A stretch of DNA of 35,070 nt from Halovenus sp. (GCA_028275025.1 JAQCNM010000181.1:1-35070); one strand, 5' to 3'. Counted from the stretch's first letter, positions 25,065 through 34,038 are shown. Notes: a model not told the origin generated them from the sequence alone. A program made the numbers and translations.

Positions 25065-27233
25065 TCAGTCCGGCGACCCGTCGAGAGTCGCCGCGATGTG
25101 GTCGCGCCAGTCCGCGAGCGTGTCGGCGTTCACACTGACCGTCGCCTCGCCGACGGTCAGGGAGAGCGACCCCGAGTCGTTGGCCGTACCGAGGCGTGAC
25201 ACGGGGGCGACCCCCTCGAACGCCCGCTCGACGGCACCGGGTGCGGCCGTCTCGACGACCACCCGACCGGGCTGCTCCTGAAAGAGCAGTCCAAGCGCCC
25301 GCTCGGCCACGTCGCCCCCGCCGGACGGGTCGACCGTCACCGCGGCACCGGCCGCCCCGGTCACCATCTCGGCGAGTGTCACCGCGAGGCCGCCGTGGCT
25401 GACGTCGTGGGTCGCGAGCGTCGACGGCCAGTCGGCCACCTCGGCGACCGTCTCGAGCAGTGCCGCGGGGTTCGCGGGCAACACCGGGAACCGGTCACTC
25501 CCGCCGAACTGTGCGAGGTACTCCGAACCGCCCAACCGCGGCCGCTCACCGGCCAGTGGGCGGTCACCGACAACGAGCAGTTCGCCCGTGCCGTCGAGTG
25601 AGAGTGTAGGGGCGTCGTAATCGGTCTTCGTGCCGACGAGTGCGAGCGTCGGGGTCGGCGGAACCGGGCCGGTCGGGGAGTCGTTGTAAAGCGAGACGTT
25701 CCCGCCGACAATCGGGATCGAGAGGCTCTCACACATCTCCGCGAGTCCGTCGACGGCGGCGGCGAACCCGCCGTACACGTCCGACTGTTCCGGGTTACCG
25801 CCGTTGAGACAGTCCACGGCGGCGAGCGGCTCCGCCCCCTTCGCGGCGACGTTCGTGGCGGTCTCGAGTGCAACGGCACGTGCACCCTCGTACGGTGCCG
25901 TCGCCGTCCAGTGTGGCTCCGCGCCGGCGGCGAGAGCAACACCCACCCCGGCCTCCCGAACGGCGAGTATCGCCGCGTCGTCACCGGGTCGGAGCGCGGT
26001 TCGGACCCCTACCTCGTGGTCGTACTGCCGGTAGACCCACCGCTTCGAGGCGGTGTTCGGGCTCCCGACCACCGTCTCGAATGCCGTCTCGATGTCGGCC
26101 GTCGGCAGATGCTGCTCTGGGGTCGACGGCTCGGTCCGCTCGAGGTCGTGGACCGGCGCCCCCTCACCGAGATACGTCGCGTCGACGTCGACCACCGTCT
26201 CACCCTCGAACGTACAGACGTAGTTTCCGTCTGTCACCGTACCGACGACGGACGCGCCGAGGTCGTACCGGTCGGCGACGGCCCGAACCCGGTCGACGTG
26301 CTCGGACTGGACCTCGTAACACATACGCTCCTGTGACTCGGAGAGGAGGCGTTCGAGCGCGTTCAACCCCGGTTCGCGCTGGTGGAGCCCTTCGAGTTCG
26401 ATTCGTGCGCCGAACCCTCCCTTCGCGACGAGTTCGCTCGTTGCACCACCCAACCCGGCCGCGCCGAGGTCGCGTGCCGACTCGACGAGCCCCTCGTCGA
26501 GTAACGCCTCGTTTGCCTCGATGAGGAGTTTCTCGGTGTAGGGGTCACCCACCTGGACCGCCGGGCGGTCTGCCGTCTCGGCGTCCGCCGAGAGGTCCTC
26601 GCTCGCAAACGAGGCACCGCCGAGACCGTCCCGCCCAGTTCCAGCCCCGACGATGACGAGGCTGTTGCCCGCAGTCTGTGCCTCGGCGGTCACCAGCTGC
26701 TCGGGTTCGACGACACCGAGACAGGCCACGTTCACCAGCGGGTTCCCCTCGTACCCCGGGTGGAAGGCGACACTCCCGGCCACGGTCGGTACACCGATAC
26801 AGTTACCGTAGTGACTTATCCCCTCGACCACCCCCTCGAACAGGTACTGTGAGCGGTCGCGGTCGAACGGGCCAAAGTAAAGCGAGTCCGCGAGCGCAAT
26901 CGGATAGGCACCCATCGAGAGGGTGTCCCTGACGATGCCGCCGACGCCCGTCGCCGCACCGTCGAACGGGTCGACGTAGGACGGGTGGTTGTGGCTCTCG
27001 ATACCCATCGTGAGGTAGCTGTCCCCGCCGGGGAGTGCAACTACGGCGGCGTCGTCACCCGGCCCCACGACGACCTGCTCGCTCTCCGTGTCGAACGCCG
27101 AGAGCAGCGGCCGCGAGGAACGGTACGCGCAGTGCTCGCTCCAGAGGTTCTCGAACAGGGCTGCCTCCTCGCGTGTCGGCTCCCGCCCCAGGTGCTCGAC
27201 GACGAGTTCGCGGTCGGACTCGGCAAGCGCCAT
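25065..27233 (-). CDS. purL: Phosphoribosylformylglycinamidine synthase, small-type PurL
   Basis: 722 residues from [19 protein letters not shown]; a GTG one codon upstream is less likely. The protein is the small PurL form that works with separate PurS and PurQ subunits, not found in this window. Signatures: [45 protein letters not shown] (active-site His and first ATP site), [38 protein letters not shown], and [10 protein letters not shown] plus [15 protein letters not shown] in the second half. It converts FGAR, ATP and glutamine-derived ammonia to FGAM in purine synthesis. A TATA-like TGATTTAGC lies about 24-32 nt upstream. Confidence 0.97.
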   Translation of the reverse strand: MALAESDRELVVEHLGREPTREEAALFENLWSEHCAYRSSRPLLSAFDTESEQVVVGPGDDAAVVALPGGDSYLTMGIESHNHPSYVDPFDGAATGVGGIVRDTLSMGAYPIALADSLYFGPFDRDRSQYLFEGVVEGISHYGNCIGVPTVAGSVAFHPGYEGNPLVNVACLGVVEPEQLVTAEAQTAGNSLVIVGAGTGRDGLGGASFASEDLSADAETADRPAVQVGDPYTEKLLIEANEALLDEGLVESARDLGAAGLGGATSELVAKGGFGARIELEGLHQREPGLNALERLLSESQERMCYEVQSEHVDRVRAVADRYDLGASVVGTVTDGNYVCTFEGETVVDVDATYLGEGAPVHDLERTEPSTPEQHLPTADIETAFETVVGSPNTASKRWVYRQYDHEVGVRTALRPGDDAAILAVREAGVGVALAAGAEPHWTATAPYEGARAVALETATNVAAKGAEPLAAVDCLNGGNPEQSDVYGGFAAAVDGLAEMCESLSIPIVGGNVSLYNDSPTGPVPPTPTLALVGTKTDYDAPTLSLDGTGELLVVGDRPLAGERPRLGGSEYLAQFGGSDRFPVLPANPAALLETVAEVADWPSTLATHDVSHGGLAVTLAEMVTGAAGAAVTVDPSGGGDVAERALGLLFQEQPGRVVVETAAPGAVERAFEGVAPVSRLGTANDSGSLSLTVGEATVSVNADTLADWRDHIAATLDGSPD

Positions 27234-27256
27234 CACCTCTCCGTTGTGTGAGCCCT

Positions 27257-27265
27257 GCTAAATCA
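27257..27265 (-). promoter_or_regulatory. TATA-like box of purL
   Basis: On the minus strand TGATTTAGC sits 24-32 nt before the purL ATG, consistent with a leaderless transcript and with the ATG rather than any later start. Confidence 0.5.
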
Positions 27266-27316
27266 CTGCTGGTTTCGACGGGTGGTCGACGGTGACACGG
27301 GAACTGAACAACAGTG

Positions 27317-27748
27317 TTACAGCGAGGAGTCCTCGAAGCTACTGCCGATGCGGTACGGCGACTCCTCCTCGCCGTCGTCGAGTTCGTCTAGATCGACGAT
27401 GTCTTTCTTGCCGTGTCTGTCGAGATCCTGTCTGAGTTGTGTGACGTACTGTTTGTGCTCTTTGAGCTGTTCGCGGAGGTGTTCGGCCTCGAGTTCCAGC
27501 CGCTCGTGCTCGCGGACGAAGCTCTTTGGAACCTCTACCTTCGGCGGGAAACTCTCGCTGGTCGTGTCCGAGTCACTCACCTCGTGTTCCGGGATGACCT
27601 CGACCTGGCCGTCGTGGGCGACGAGCATGTCGACGTAGTCGCGAAAGACGGCAGACAGCGAGATATCACGCTCCTCGGCAATGTCGCGGAGGGTCTCGAA
27701 CTTCTCCTGGCTCACACGAAAGGAGATGGTCTTGTTCTTGTTTCCCAT
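27317..27748 (-). CDS. Ribbon-helix-helix regulator with C-terminal coiled coil
   Basis: 143 residues. Residues 5-45 (KTISFRVSQEKFETLRDIAEERDISLSAVFRDYV) follow the RHH/CopG pattern: one beta strand then two helices. Residues about 80-115 (FVREHERLELEAEHLREQLKEHKQYVTQLRQDLDRH) form a clear heptad coiled coil, so the protein is probably a dimer or tetramer. The C-terminus is acidic (DLDELDDGEEE). It should bind DNA through the N-terminal beta ribbon; the gene it controls is unknown, but paired 9 bp motifs flanking its own promoter suggest autoregulation. It is transcribed toward purL, ending 83 nt before the purL start codon. Confidence 0.85.
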   Translation of the reverse strand: MGNKNKTISFRVSQEKFETLRDIAEERDISLSAVFRDYVDMLVAHDGQVEVIPEHEVSDSDTTSESFPPKVEVPKSFVREHERLELEAEHLREQLKEHKQYVTQLRQDLDRHGKKDIVDLDELDDGEEESPYRIGSSFEDSSL

Positions 27749-27750
27749 AC

Positions 27751-27794
27751 TGCCAGACAGTATCCGACGCTCACACTTAATCGTTTGTCAGACA
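27751..27794 (-). promoter_or_regulatory. Candidate autoregulatory operator and promoter of the RHH gene
   Basis: On the minus strand, TGTCTGACA (27786-27794) and TGTCTGGCA (27751-27759) are near-identical 9-mers in the same orientation, starting 35 bp apart. They flank the TATA-like CGATTAAGT (27775-27783). The first is itself a near palindrome (TGTC-T-GACA). Short repeated half sites around a core promoter are typical of RHH repressor operators, but binding is inference. Confidence 0.4.
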
Positions 27795-27875
27795 CGTTCC
27801 GTGTCGCGTCAGTACATCCGGTGTGCGAAGGACACCTGGACGGTCGGTCCGGTCCCGTCGGGGACACCGGGCGGC

Positions 27876-28910
27876 TCACAGCAGCCGCTGATAGATGCCG
27901 AGATACCGGTCGATAACGGCCTCGTGGTCGTACGACTGCCAGCTCTCCTCGCGGGTCAGTCGCTCCATGTCGCCGGCGTCGGTGATGGCGTCGGCGAGCT
28001 CCTGTGGGTCGGTGACCCGGAAGCTCCGCGGGTAGCTCTCCACGAGCTCGTGTGCGCTTGACTCGGCCTGATACTCGACGATACCGACACAGCCGGCAGC
28101 CAGTGCCCACAGTAGCTCGGTCGCAAACAGCTCCCGGGCCGCGGTCTGGACAAAGGTGTGTGCACCGCGGTAGACCGCGAGACGACGGGCACGGTCACAG
28201 CTCCCCAGAAACGAGACACGGTCGGCGATCTGTAGCTCGGCTGCCATCTCCTCGTACGCCTCGCGGCGGGGGCCGTCACCGATGACGGCCGCCTCCCAGC
28301 CACGCCGGCGTAACTCCGCCAGCGCGAGGAGAAACTGGTCGAGCGTGGCGTGCTCGTCGAGGGGATGTGCGTACACCAGGTCGATATCCGGGTCCGGCTC
28401 GACGGCCGCGACCCGGTCGAACCCGATACTCTCGGGAACGACCGCCAGTTGGTCGCTGTCGGCACCGCGCTCACGGGCACGGGTCCAGACTAGCTGTGAG
28501 GGAACGACCAGTTGGTCGGGACGGCGGGCACTCCGGCCGCCGAACGCTCTACTCGTCCCCTCGTCTCCGAACCAGTCGGCGACGAGCGGGGCACGCGCCA
28601 GCCACGCCCCCCACCGAACACTCCGCAACTGTGGCGGTGACGGGCGGGCGTGGACGATATCCGGCCGGTGGCGGGCGAGCGCGAACGGTAACCCGAGACG
28701 AAACGACGGTCTTCCGCCGACACTCACCCGACGGTACTCCAAGCCGTCCTCGGTAAACGAGTCGACCGTGTCACCACCCCACCACTGGTCACAGAACAGT
28801 GTCACGTCGTGTCCTCGCCGGACGAGCAGGCGGGCGATTCGTTCGAACCGGCGTGTTCCGGCGGTTGCCTCGTGGTGGCTCGTCCGAAACGACACGAAGG
28901 CGACGCGCAT
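27876..28910 (-). CDS. Glycosyltransferase, GT-B fold, family 4-like
   Basis: 344 residues from MRVAFVSFRTSHHEATAG; the extension to 28949 in the track lacks the conserved first strand and is rejected. The N-terminal Rossmann domain has RRFERIARLLVRRGHDVTLF, and the C-terminal domain carries VVPESIGFDRV, AVIGDGPRREAYEEMAAEL, RVSFLGSC, and the sugar-nucleotide end motif AARELFATELLWALAAGCVGIVEYQ. It has no membrane segment and should transfer a sugar from a nucleotide donor to a glycan or lipid acceptor at the inner face of the membrane. No other glycan gene is adjacent, so the pathway (N-glycosylation, glycolipid or exopolysaccharide) cannot be decided. It ends 127 nt before the RHH gene start, same strand. 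Confidence 0.93.
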   Translation of the reverse strand: MRVAFVSFRTSHHEATAGTRRFERIARLLVRRGHDVTLFCDQWWGGDTVDSFTEDGLEYRRVSVGGRPSFRLGLPFALARHRPDIVHARPSPPQLRSVRWGAWLARAPLVADWFGDEGTSRAFGGRSARRPDQLVVPSQLVWTRARERGADSDQLAVVPESIGFDRVAAVEPDPDIDLVYAHPLDEHATLDQFLLALAELRRRGWEAAVIGDGPRREAYEEMAAELQIADRVSFLGSCDRARRLAVYRGAHTFVQTAARELFATELLWALAAGCVGIVEYQAESSAHELVESYPRSFRVTDPQELADAITDAGDMERLTREESWQSYDHEAVIDRYLGIYQRLL

Positions 28911-29012
28911 ACTCCTCGGGACGACGCCACGGGAGAAAAGTCCAGCCATCTCCGAGCCGGTCTGTGCGGAACCGTATCACCACGAGAGAAACGCAGTTCG
29001 GTGACCGTCAGC

Positions 29013-30689
29013 CTACATCATGCCGCCCATACCGCCGCCCATGCCGCCCATGCCGCCGGCACCGCCGGGACCACCGGCTTCCTCGTCGTCACCTTCGGTC
29101 GAGAGGTCGCCGGCGGAGATGATGTCGTCGATTTTCAACACCAGGTTAGCGGCCTCGCTGGCCGCGGAGAGGGCCTGCTTTTTCGTGTGGGGTGTCTCGA
29201 CGATGCCTGCCTCGAGTGTGTCCTCGATGTCGCCGCTGTGGACGTTGATGCCCACACGCTCCTCGCCGTCGCTGTGGGCGGCGCGGAGCTCGACGAGCGT
29301 GTCGATGCTGTCGTAGCCGGCGTTCTCGGCGAGCACGCGCGGAACGACCTCGAGTGCGTCGGCGTACGCCTCGACAGCGAGCTGCTGGCGGCCACTGACG
29401 CTGTCGGCGAACTCGCGCAGCCGTCCGGCGAGCTCTGTCTCGGGAGCGCCACCGCCGGGAAGCACCTGCCCCGTGGTGAGTGCACTCGCAACAACGTCGA
29501 GTGCGTCGTTGACACCGCGCTCGATCTCGTCGACAACGTGGTCGGTCGAGCCACGGAGCAACAGCGTGACCCCGTGGGCCTCGTCGTTCGTACCCTCGAT
29601 GTAGAACAGCTCCTCGTCGTCGTCACGGCTGACAGTCCCGCTGCCGAGGTCCTCGGTCGTGGCTGTTTCGAGCTCCGAGACCACCTTCGCGCCGAGCACC
29701 TCGCGGAGGAACTCGATGTCGGAGCGCTTGACACGTCGGACAGCGAGGATACCCTCCTTTGCGAGGTAGTGCTGGACCATGTCGTCGATACCCTTCTGAC
29801 AGAGCACGACGTCGGCACCCAGGTCGGCGATGTTGTCTGCGATGGCGCGCAGCTCCTGTTCTTCCTGCTGGATGAACTCCTCGAGCTGGCTCGGGTCGGT
29901 GACACTGACCTGTGTGTCGGCCTCGGCCTCGGAGAGTTCGAGCGACTGGTCGACGAGCAGTACGTCACCGTCCTCGACGTCGGTAGGCATATCCTCGTGG
30001 ACGGGGTCCTTGCTGATTGCTCCACCGCGAATAAACTCGGACGCCCCGGGGCTCTGCCCGGTCTGTGTCTCGATTTTCATGAACGCCAGGTCGACGACGG
30101 TCGAGCCGTCGTCGGCCTCGACCGTGACCGCCTGTGCCGCGTCGACGACCAGATTCGAGAGGTGGTCGCTGTACTCCTCGGCACCCTTTCCGGTCATCGC
30201 GGTGGCGGCGACCTGTTCGAGCCGCTCGTCGTCGTCGCTCTCGACGTCGACAGCGATCTCGTCGAGCTCCTCCCGGGCCTGCTCACTGGCCAGTGTGAAC
30301 CCCTTTATCACTGCTGTCGGGTGGATATCCCGCTCGAGTAGGTCCTGTGCGTTCTTCAAGAGGTCACCCGCGATGGCTACGGCGGTGGTCGTCCCGTCAC
30401 CGGCCTCCTCTTCCTGTGTCTCGGCAACCTCGACGACCATCTCGGCGGTCGGATTGTCGATATCCATCTCGTCGAGGATGGTGACGCCGTCGTTCGTGAC
30501 GACGATGTCGCCAAGCGAGGTGACCAGCATCTTGTCCATCCCCTTTGGCCCGAGTGTGGAGCGTACAGACTCCGCGACGGCCTGTGCCGCCGAGATGTTG
30601 TGGTCCTGTGCGCTCTCGTCTTTCATACGCTGTGCGTCGTCGCCGAGAATAATCATCGGCTGCCCCTGCATCCGCTGCTCTTGACTCAT
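29013..30689 (-). CDS. thsA: Thermosome (group II chaperonin) subunit, ThsA/Cct1-like
   Basis: 558 residues from [22 protein letters not shown]. Group II chaperonin signatures: [36 protein letters not shown], and the ATP motif [15 protein letters not shown] near residue 98, with [58 protein letters not shown] and [15 protein letters not shown]. The C-terminus is the flexible GGM-rich tail ([14 protein letters not shown]). It forms the double-ring chaperone that folds cytoplasmic proteins with a built-in lid. The N-terminal sequence pattern and the '[14 protein letters not shown]' end look more like haloarchaeal Cct1/ThsA than ThsB, but this is from memory. No other subunit gene is in the window. 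Confidence 0.97.
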   Translation of the reverse strand: MSQEQRMQGQPMIILGDDAQRMKDESAQDHNISAAQAVAESVRSTLGPKGMDKMLVTSLGDIVVTNDGVTILDEMDIDNPTAEMVVEVAETQEEEAGDGTTTAVAIAGDLLKNAQDLLERDIHPTAVIKGFTLASEQAREELDEIAVDVESDDDERLEQVAATAMTGKGAEEYSDHLSNLVVDAAQAVTVEADDGSTVVDLAFMKIETQTGQSPGASEFIRGGAISKDPVHEDMPTDVEDGDVLLVDQSLELSEAEADTQVSVTDPSQLEEFIQQEEQELRAIADNIADLGADVVLCQKGIDDMVQHYLAKEGILAVRRVKRSDIEFLREVLGAKVVSELETATTEDLGSGTVSRDDDEELFYIEGTNDEAHGVTLLLRGSTDHVVDEIERGVNDALDVVASALTTGQVLPGGGAPETELAGRLREFADSVSGRQQLAVEAYADALEVVPRVLAENAGYDSIDTLVELRAAHSDGEERVGINVHSGDIEDTLEAGIVETPHTKKQALSAASEAANLVLKIDDIISAGDLSTEGDDEEAGGPGGAGGMGGMGGGMGGMM

Positions 30690-30991
30690 GTTCGTCTGGT
30701 GTTTGCATGTGGTTCTACATAAATGCTCGTGTTTCGGCCGGAGGAGCTCACACGTGAATTGTTACCAATATTCCCGAGAACTGGCGCCACAGTGGGTTGC
30801 TGACGGGTTTCCACGAGTTCCCGTTTCCTGGCAATCGACACACCGTGGCACGGGTTTATACGATGCCGTGACACGGCTCTCTCTGATGTTTCGCCCGGTG
30901 TTGGCGAGTCCGCAGGGCACACGACCTCCGCCTGTCTCCTCGGTCACCACGGCTCAGGTGGTCTACGTAGCTACGACAACGCCCGACCGGC
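30690..30991. other. Intergenic region upstream of thsA
   Basis: A 302 bp gap between thsA and the upstream Tat lipoprotein gene, both on the minus strand. It contains the thsA promoter at its left end and, further upstream, an AT-rich patch 'gaattgttaccaatattc' (about 30755-30772) that could be a regulator site. Longer ORFs in this area are shadows. At the right end an inverted repeat CCGGCCtacgGGCCGG (30987-31002) overlaps the lipoprotein stop codon; no T-run follows it, so I do not call it a terminator. Confidence 0.4.
30717..30736 (-). promoter_or_regulatory. Promoter of thsA with CGAA element and TATA box
   Basis: On the minus strand the order is CGAAA, nine bases, then TTTATG, located about 30-47 nt before the ATG. 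The TATA-like box predicts a start site a few bases before the ATG. Haloarchaeal cct genes are heat inducible through sequences around the TATA box, and a CGAA-type element at this position would fit; strength and inducibility are inferred. Confidence 0.5.
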
Positions 30992-31939
30992 CTACGGGCC
31001 GGGGCTCGTACAGTCCGTGTCCGGCGGTTCGATGGGGCCTGTCTCCCCCCAGTCGAAGAAGTTCGCCGTCGCGTTCTCGTACTCCGCCCGACGGACGTAG
31101 CCGGAGTCGAGTACGTAGAGAGTGTTCGTGGGGCCGTCCGGGTAGACGAGTTCGTACACCGTAACCGGCCGGCCGTCGATGCTGTCCGCCCCCAGTTCTG
31201 TGATCTCCGGGTCCTCCGTCTCGATAGTCTCGGGGTCGTTCGGGTCGACCGGGTCGTCCGGAGCCCCGGGCGCGGACCCCCCATCGAACACGGTACACCG
31301 GTCGCCCTGCACGATGTACGTCTGTTGGTCTATCTGATACAGCTCTACGGTGCCCTCGCTCGTCGACTCGAAGGTTATGCGAGTGTTCCCGTTGCTCACG
31401 ACGTACTCGTACGACCCAGACTGGCCCGCCTGCGTGGAGGTGCCGACCACGCGGAACTCTGACTCCCACCGTATCGTGTCGAAAAACACCGCCGCATCCC
31501 CGGGACCGCCACTGTCTCCGTTTCCGTCGTCACCGCTCCCGTCCCCGTTCCCGCCGTCGTCACTCCCCCCGTCGTCACTCCCGCCGTCGTTACTTCCGCC
31601 GTCGTCACTTCCCCCGTCGTCACTACTCCCATTCCCGTCGTCGTCACTCCCGTCATCGCCACTCCCCCCGTCCTCACTCCCCCCGTTGTCGGTTCCACCG
31701 TCCTCGCTCCCGCCGTCGTCACTCCTGCCGTTTTCCTCACTCACATCGTCCCCGTTCCCGTCGTCACTGTTCTCGTCCCCGTTCCCACCGTCGTCACCAC
31801 CGAGACAACCAGCGAGGAGTGTCGTCGCTGCACCGACAGCCAGGAGAAACTGTCGTCGGGTGCCGCGTTCGGCCCTACTCTCACTCCGGGCGCTCGTGGG
31901 TCTGTTCGTGTTGTTTCCTGGAGAGTCTCTGTTACTCAT
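30992..31939 (-). CDS. Tat lipoprotein with long Asp/Gly/Ser linker
   Basis: 315 residues. RGTRRQFLLAVGAATTLLAGC is a twin-arginine signal with a lipobox (Cys 45), predicting export by Tat and a lipid anchor. The next ~100 residues are almost only Asp, Gly, Ser and Asn (repeats of GGSDDGGS), a flexible, very acidic spacer. The C-terminal domain, about 150-315, begins AAVFFDTIRWESEFRVVGTSTQAGQSGSYEYVVSNG and looks like a beta-rich domain related to haloarchaeal outer lipoproteins of the LolA/DUF4382-like shape (ELYQIDQQTYIV, VYELVYPDGPTNTLYVLDSGYV). No enzyme motif is seen. One odd point: the TATA-like box is about 75 nt before the ATG rather than 27, leaving room for a leader with a 7 bp inverted repeat. 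Confidence 0.88.
   Translation of the reverse strand: MSNRDSPGNNTNRPTSARSESRAERGTRRQFLLAVGAATTLLAGCLGGDDGGNGDENSDDGNGDDVSEENGRSDDGGSEDGGTDNGGSEDGGSGDDGSDDDGNGSSDDGGSDDGGSNDGGSDDGGSDDGGNGDGSGDDGNGDSGGPGDAAVFFDTIRWESEFRVVGTSTQAGQSGSYEYVVSNGNTRITFESTSEGTVELYQIDQQTYIVQGDRCTVFDGGSAPGAPDDPVDPNDPETIETEDPEITELGADSIDGRPVTVYELVYPDGPTNTLYVLDSGYVRRAEYENATANFFDWGETGPIEPPDTDCTSPGP
31496..31804 (-). repeat. Low-complexity Asp/Gly/Ser-coding repeat
   Basis: About 300 bp of degenerate tandem units of the form (gacgacggnggnagt)n, encoding DDGGS-type motifs inside the lipoprotein. Units vary at silent and non-silent positions and are of irregular length. It is a coding minisatellite, not a CRISPR or transposon repeat. 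Confidence 0.85.
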
Positions 31940-31989
31940 GCTGGTTCACCGTTTTCCGGCCCCGTTGTCTCTCGTGCCAGCGACCCGCG

Positions 31990-32011
31990 CCTGGTGAGCT
32001 ACCACACCAGG
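31990..32011 (-). promoter_or_regulatory. Inverted repeat next to the lipoprotein TATA box
   Basis: CCTGGTG-agctacca-CACCAGG is a perfect 7 bp inverted repeat with an 8 nt spacer. On the minus strand it lies directly downstream of the TATA-like ATTTATTT and should overlap the start of transcription of the lipoprotein gene. It could be a repressor operator or a hairpin at the 5' end of the leader. Confidence 0.4.
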
Positions 32012-32013
32012 TG

Positions 32014-32021
32014 AAATAAAT
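32014..32021 (-). promoter_or_regulatory. TATA-like box of the lipoprotein gene
   Basis: On the minus strand ATTTATTT is the strongest AT-rich element between the radical SAM gene and the lipoprotein. Its distance of about 75-82 nt from the ATG predicts a leader of roughly 50 nt, unlike most genes in the window. Confidence 0.5.
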
Positions 32022-32062
32022 GTACGTGACGGTACCCGAGAGAACAGGATCGACCCGCGAGC

Positions 32063-33775
32063 TCAGTCGGCGCCGGAGTTGCGCGCCTCGGCGAACCGTG
32101 CCAGCCCCTCGATCTCCGGTACGGACCGGTGTGGCCGTCCGACGACGATGTCGCCCGCGCGCTGGCTCCCGACACCCGGAACGGCCGTGAGCTCGTCCAT
32201 CGAGGCGGCGTTCACGTCGAGCGGGTATGGAACGCCGGTCACCGAGCGGTAGCCGTGGTCGGTGATAGCGACGTCGACAACCGACCCGAGCGAGCGCTCG
32301 CCGGGGATGGCGACCAGCAACGGGTAGGTGCCGAGCTGTCGCCCGAACGTCCGACCGTCCTGGTGATACTCCAGGTGGACGTTTCGAAGAACGGTTCCCG
32401 GCGGGACGACCCGCTGAAGCATCGGGTTGTCGATCTCCTCCCGGACAGTCTGTTTGTAGCGCTTGAACTGCTGTTTGTGGTCGTGGGCGATCTCCGCACC
32501 GGTGTCGGACATCTCGGTCCCGGCGAAGGCCATCACCTGCCGGATGTTCACCCGCCGGAGCACGAGCCCGGCGTCGTACACCCGGTTCAGGAACTGCCTG
32601 TTGTGTTCGAACGTCTCGGTGCGCTCGCCCTGTAACCCGTGGACCAGGTTGATACCCGGGAGGAGCTTCGGCAGACCACTCCCGGCGTCCGGCCCGTACG
32701 TCGGTGCGTCCCCAGGGTCCTCGCCGGGCCGCCAGCCGGCTTCCTCGTTGACGATCTTCACCGCCCGGAAACACTCGTCGGCGGTCACGTTGAGGTTGTT
32801 CGCCTCCTGAACGGCCGGGTCTGCCGACTCCAGCCCGAACGCCGCGGTGTCACCGGGGGTGTTGTGCTCGGCGATTATCCGGATACCCTCGCGGGACTTC
32901 TCCGGCCACCGGACGATCGTGATCGGGTTCATATTGTCCAAGTGCAGTGTCCCGAGCTCCGGAACCGCCTCGCGGATACCGCCGTACAGCGCCCGCAGGG
33001 CATCGGGGTTCGGCGCCTCGCCGTCCCCGCCGTACGCGAGGATATCGGCCTGACGCCCGAGTCTGAAGTGGTCGACCCCGCGGTCGGCGAGCTCTGATAC
33101 CTCCTCGACGACCGCCGTCGGCGCACGGAAACTCGGGTCCGCCCCGTACAGGGGTTCCGTGCAGAACGAACACCGGTACGGGCAGCCACGCGAGGTTTCG
33201 AGTTCACAGATGAGATACTCCGGGTGGTTCGGGTGCTGTTCGACCACGAAGGCACCCGCACTCGCCCACCGCCGGAGTTCCTCGTTGTCCCGCATCCGGT
33301 TTCCGAACCCCTCCATCCCGCCGTGCACGAGGTCGTACGCCGCCGCCTCGACGTCACCTTTCGCGACGAAGTCGTAGTCGAGGTCGTCGCGCTCGGTCTC
33401 TGAGGCCCCCTCGTTGGCGTCGGCGACACCGAACCGGACCGGCCCGCCGAGCAGTGTTGTCCCCTCCGCAGTCCAGCCCAACCGGCGCACCTCCTCGGGC
33501 TCTGCCGGTGTCCCGCCGACGTACTTGCCCGGGACGGTCATCCCGCCGACGTACACCATCAGGTCTGCCGTCTCGACATCCTGCCACAGCGAGCGGTCCT
33601 CACGCAGCGCGTCGATAGTGTGGTAGGTGACCTGTGCCGGTGGGACGCCGGCGTCCACGAGCGCACCGGCGACGTACCGCGGGTACGTCGATATGTACGG
33701 CGGCACGCCAAAGTGAGCCGGTTCGTCGACGTACCCGTCGACGATGGTCACGGTCAGACTATCGGGGTCACGCAT
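32063..33775 (-). CDS. Radical SAM protein with C-terminal helix-hairpin-helix
   Basis: 570 residues from MRDPDSLTVTIVDGY. Residues 1-190 have alternating strands resembling a B12-binding-like or Rossmann N-domain without the DxHxxG cobalamin motif. The radical SAM cluster motif is SRGCPYRCSFC (CX3CX2C, near residue 200). It is followed by a TIM-barrel part with HFRLGRQADILAYGG and DTAAFGLESADPAVQEANNLN. The C-terminus, about 525-565 (LDVNAASMDELTAVPGVGSQRAGDIVVGRP), is a helix-hairpin-helix pair of the ComEA/UvrC type. A TRAM-like stretch before it (GTVLRNVHLEYHQDGRTFGRQLGTYPLLVAIPG) suggests RNA or DNA contact. The target is unknown; the domain set points to modification of a nucleic acid. 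It is transcribed ahead of the lipoprotein but separated by a distinct promoter. Confidence 0.92.
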   Translation of the reverse strand: MRDPDSLTVTIVDGYVDEPAHFGVPPYISTYPRYVAGALVDAGVPPAQVTYHTIDALREDRSLWQDVETADLMVYVGGMTVPGKYVGGTPAEPEEVRRLGWTAEGTTLLGGPVRFGVADANEGASETERDDLDYDFVAKGDVEAAAYDLVHGGMEGFGNRMRDNEELRRWASAGAFVVEQHPNHPEYLICELETSRGCPYRCSFCTEPLYGADPSFRAPTAVVEEVSELADRGVDHFRLGRQADILAYGGDGEAPNPDALRALYGGIREAVPELGTLHLDNMNPITIVRWPEKSREGIRIIAEHNTPGDTAAFGLESADPAVQEANNLNVTADECFRAVKIVNEEAGWRPGEDPGDAPTYGPDAGSGLPKLLPGINLVHGLQGERTETFEHNRQFLNRVYDAGLVLRRVNIRQVMAFAGTEMSDTGAEIAHDHKQQFKRYKQTVREEIDNPMLQRVVPPGTVLRNVHLEYHQDGRTFGRQLGTYPLLVAIPGERSLGSVVDVAITDHGYRSVTGVPYPLDVNAASMDELTAVPGVGSQRAGDIVVGRPHRSVPEIEGLARFAEARNSGAD

Positions 33776-33865
33776 TACTCCCGGTTGTCGGCCGAACGGC
33801 AAAACGCTGACGGCACCGGCCACAACCGAAATGTGTTTTCACACGTCAGTCTAACCCGTTCACGC

Positions 33866-33950
33866 GCGAGGGTAGCCGAGCCAGGTCAAAGGCGGCGGGC
33901 TTAAGACCCGCTCCCGTAGGGGTTCCTGGGTTCGAATCCCAGCCCTCGCA
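33866..33950 (+). tRNA. tRNA-Leu (anticodon UAA)
   Basis: An 85 nt tRNA. The acceptor stem GCGAGGG pairs with CCCTCGC, with discriminator A; CCA is not encoded. The anticodon arm GCGGG-CTTAAGA-CCCGC places TAA at 33902-33904. A long variable arm (class II) and the T arm CTGGG-TTCGAAT-CCCAG follow. No intron is present in the anticodon loop. Confidence 0.97.
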
Positions 33951-34038
33951 GTGCACACCACAGACACCGGATACCGAGCGGGAGCGGTCGAAACCCGCGG
34001 ACGCCACGCTTTTCTCCGGTGGTTCCGTACCGCGTGTA

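Noticed and set aside
28809-30341. 510-residue plus-strand ORF across the thermosome gene
   Set aside because: Antisense shadow; its sequence is a Val/Asp/Leu-rich mirror of thsA codons and no family is recognisable.
30987-31002. Inverted repeat CCGGCCtacgGGCCGG at the lipoprotein stop codon
   Set aside because: Only a 6 bp stem with no following T-run; common in GC-rich DNA, so not called a terminator.
31496-31804. Possible CRISPR-like repeat array
   Set aside because: The units are short, irregular, directly adjacent, without unique spacers, and lie in frame inside a lipoprotein gene.
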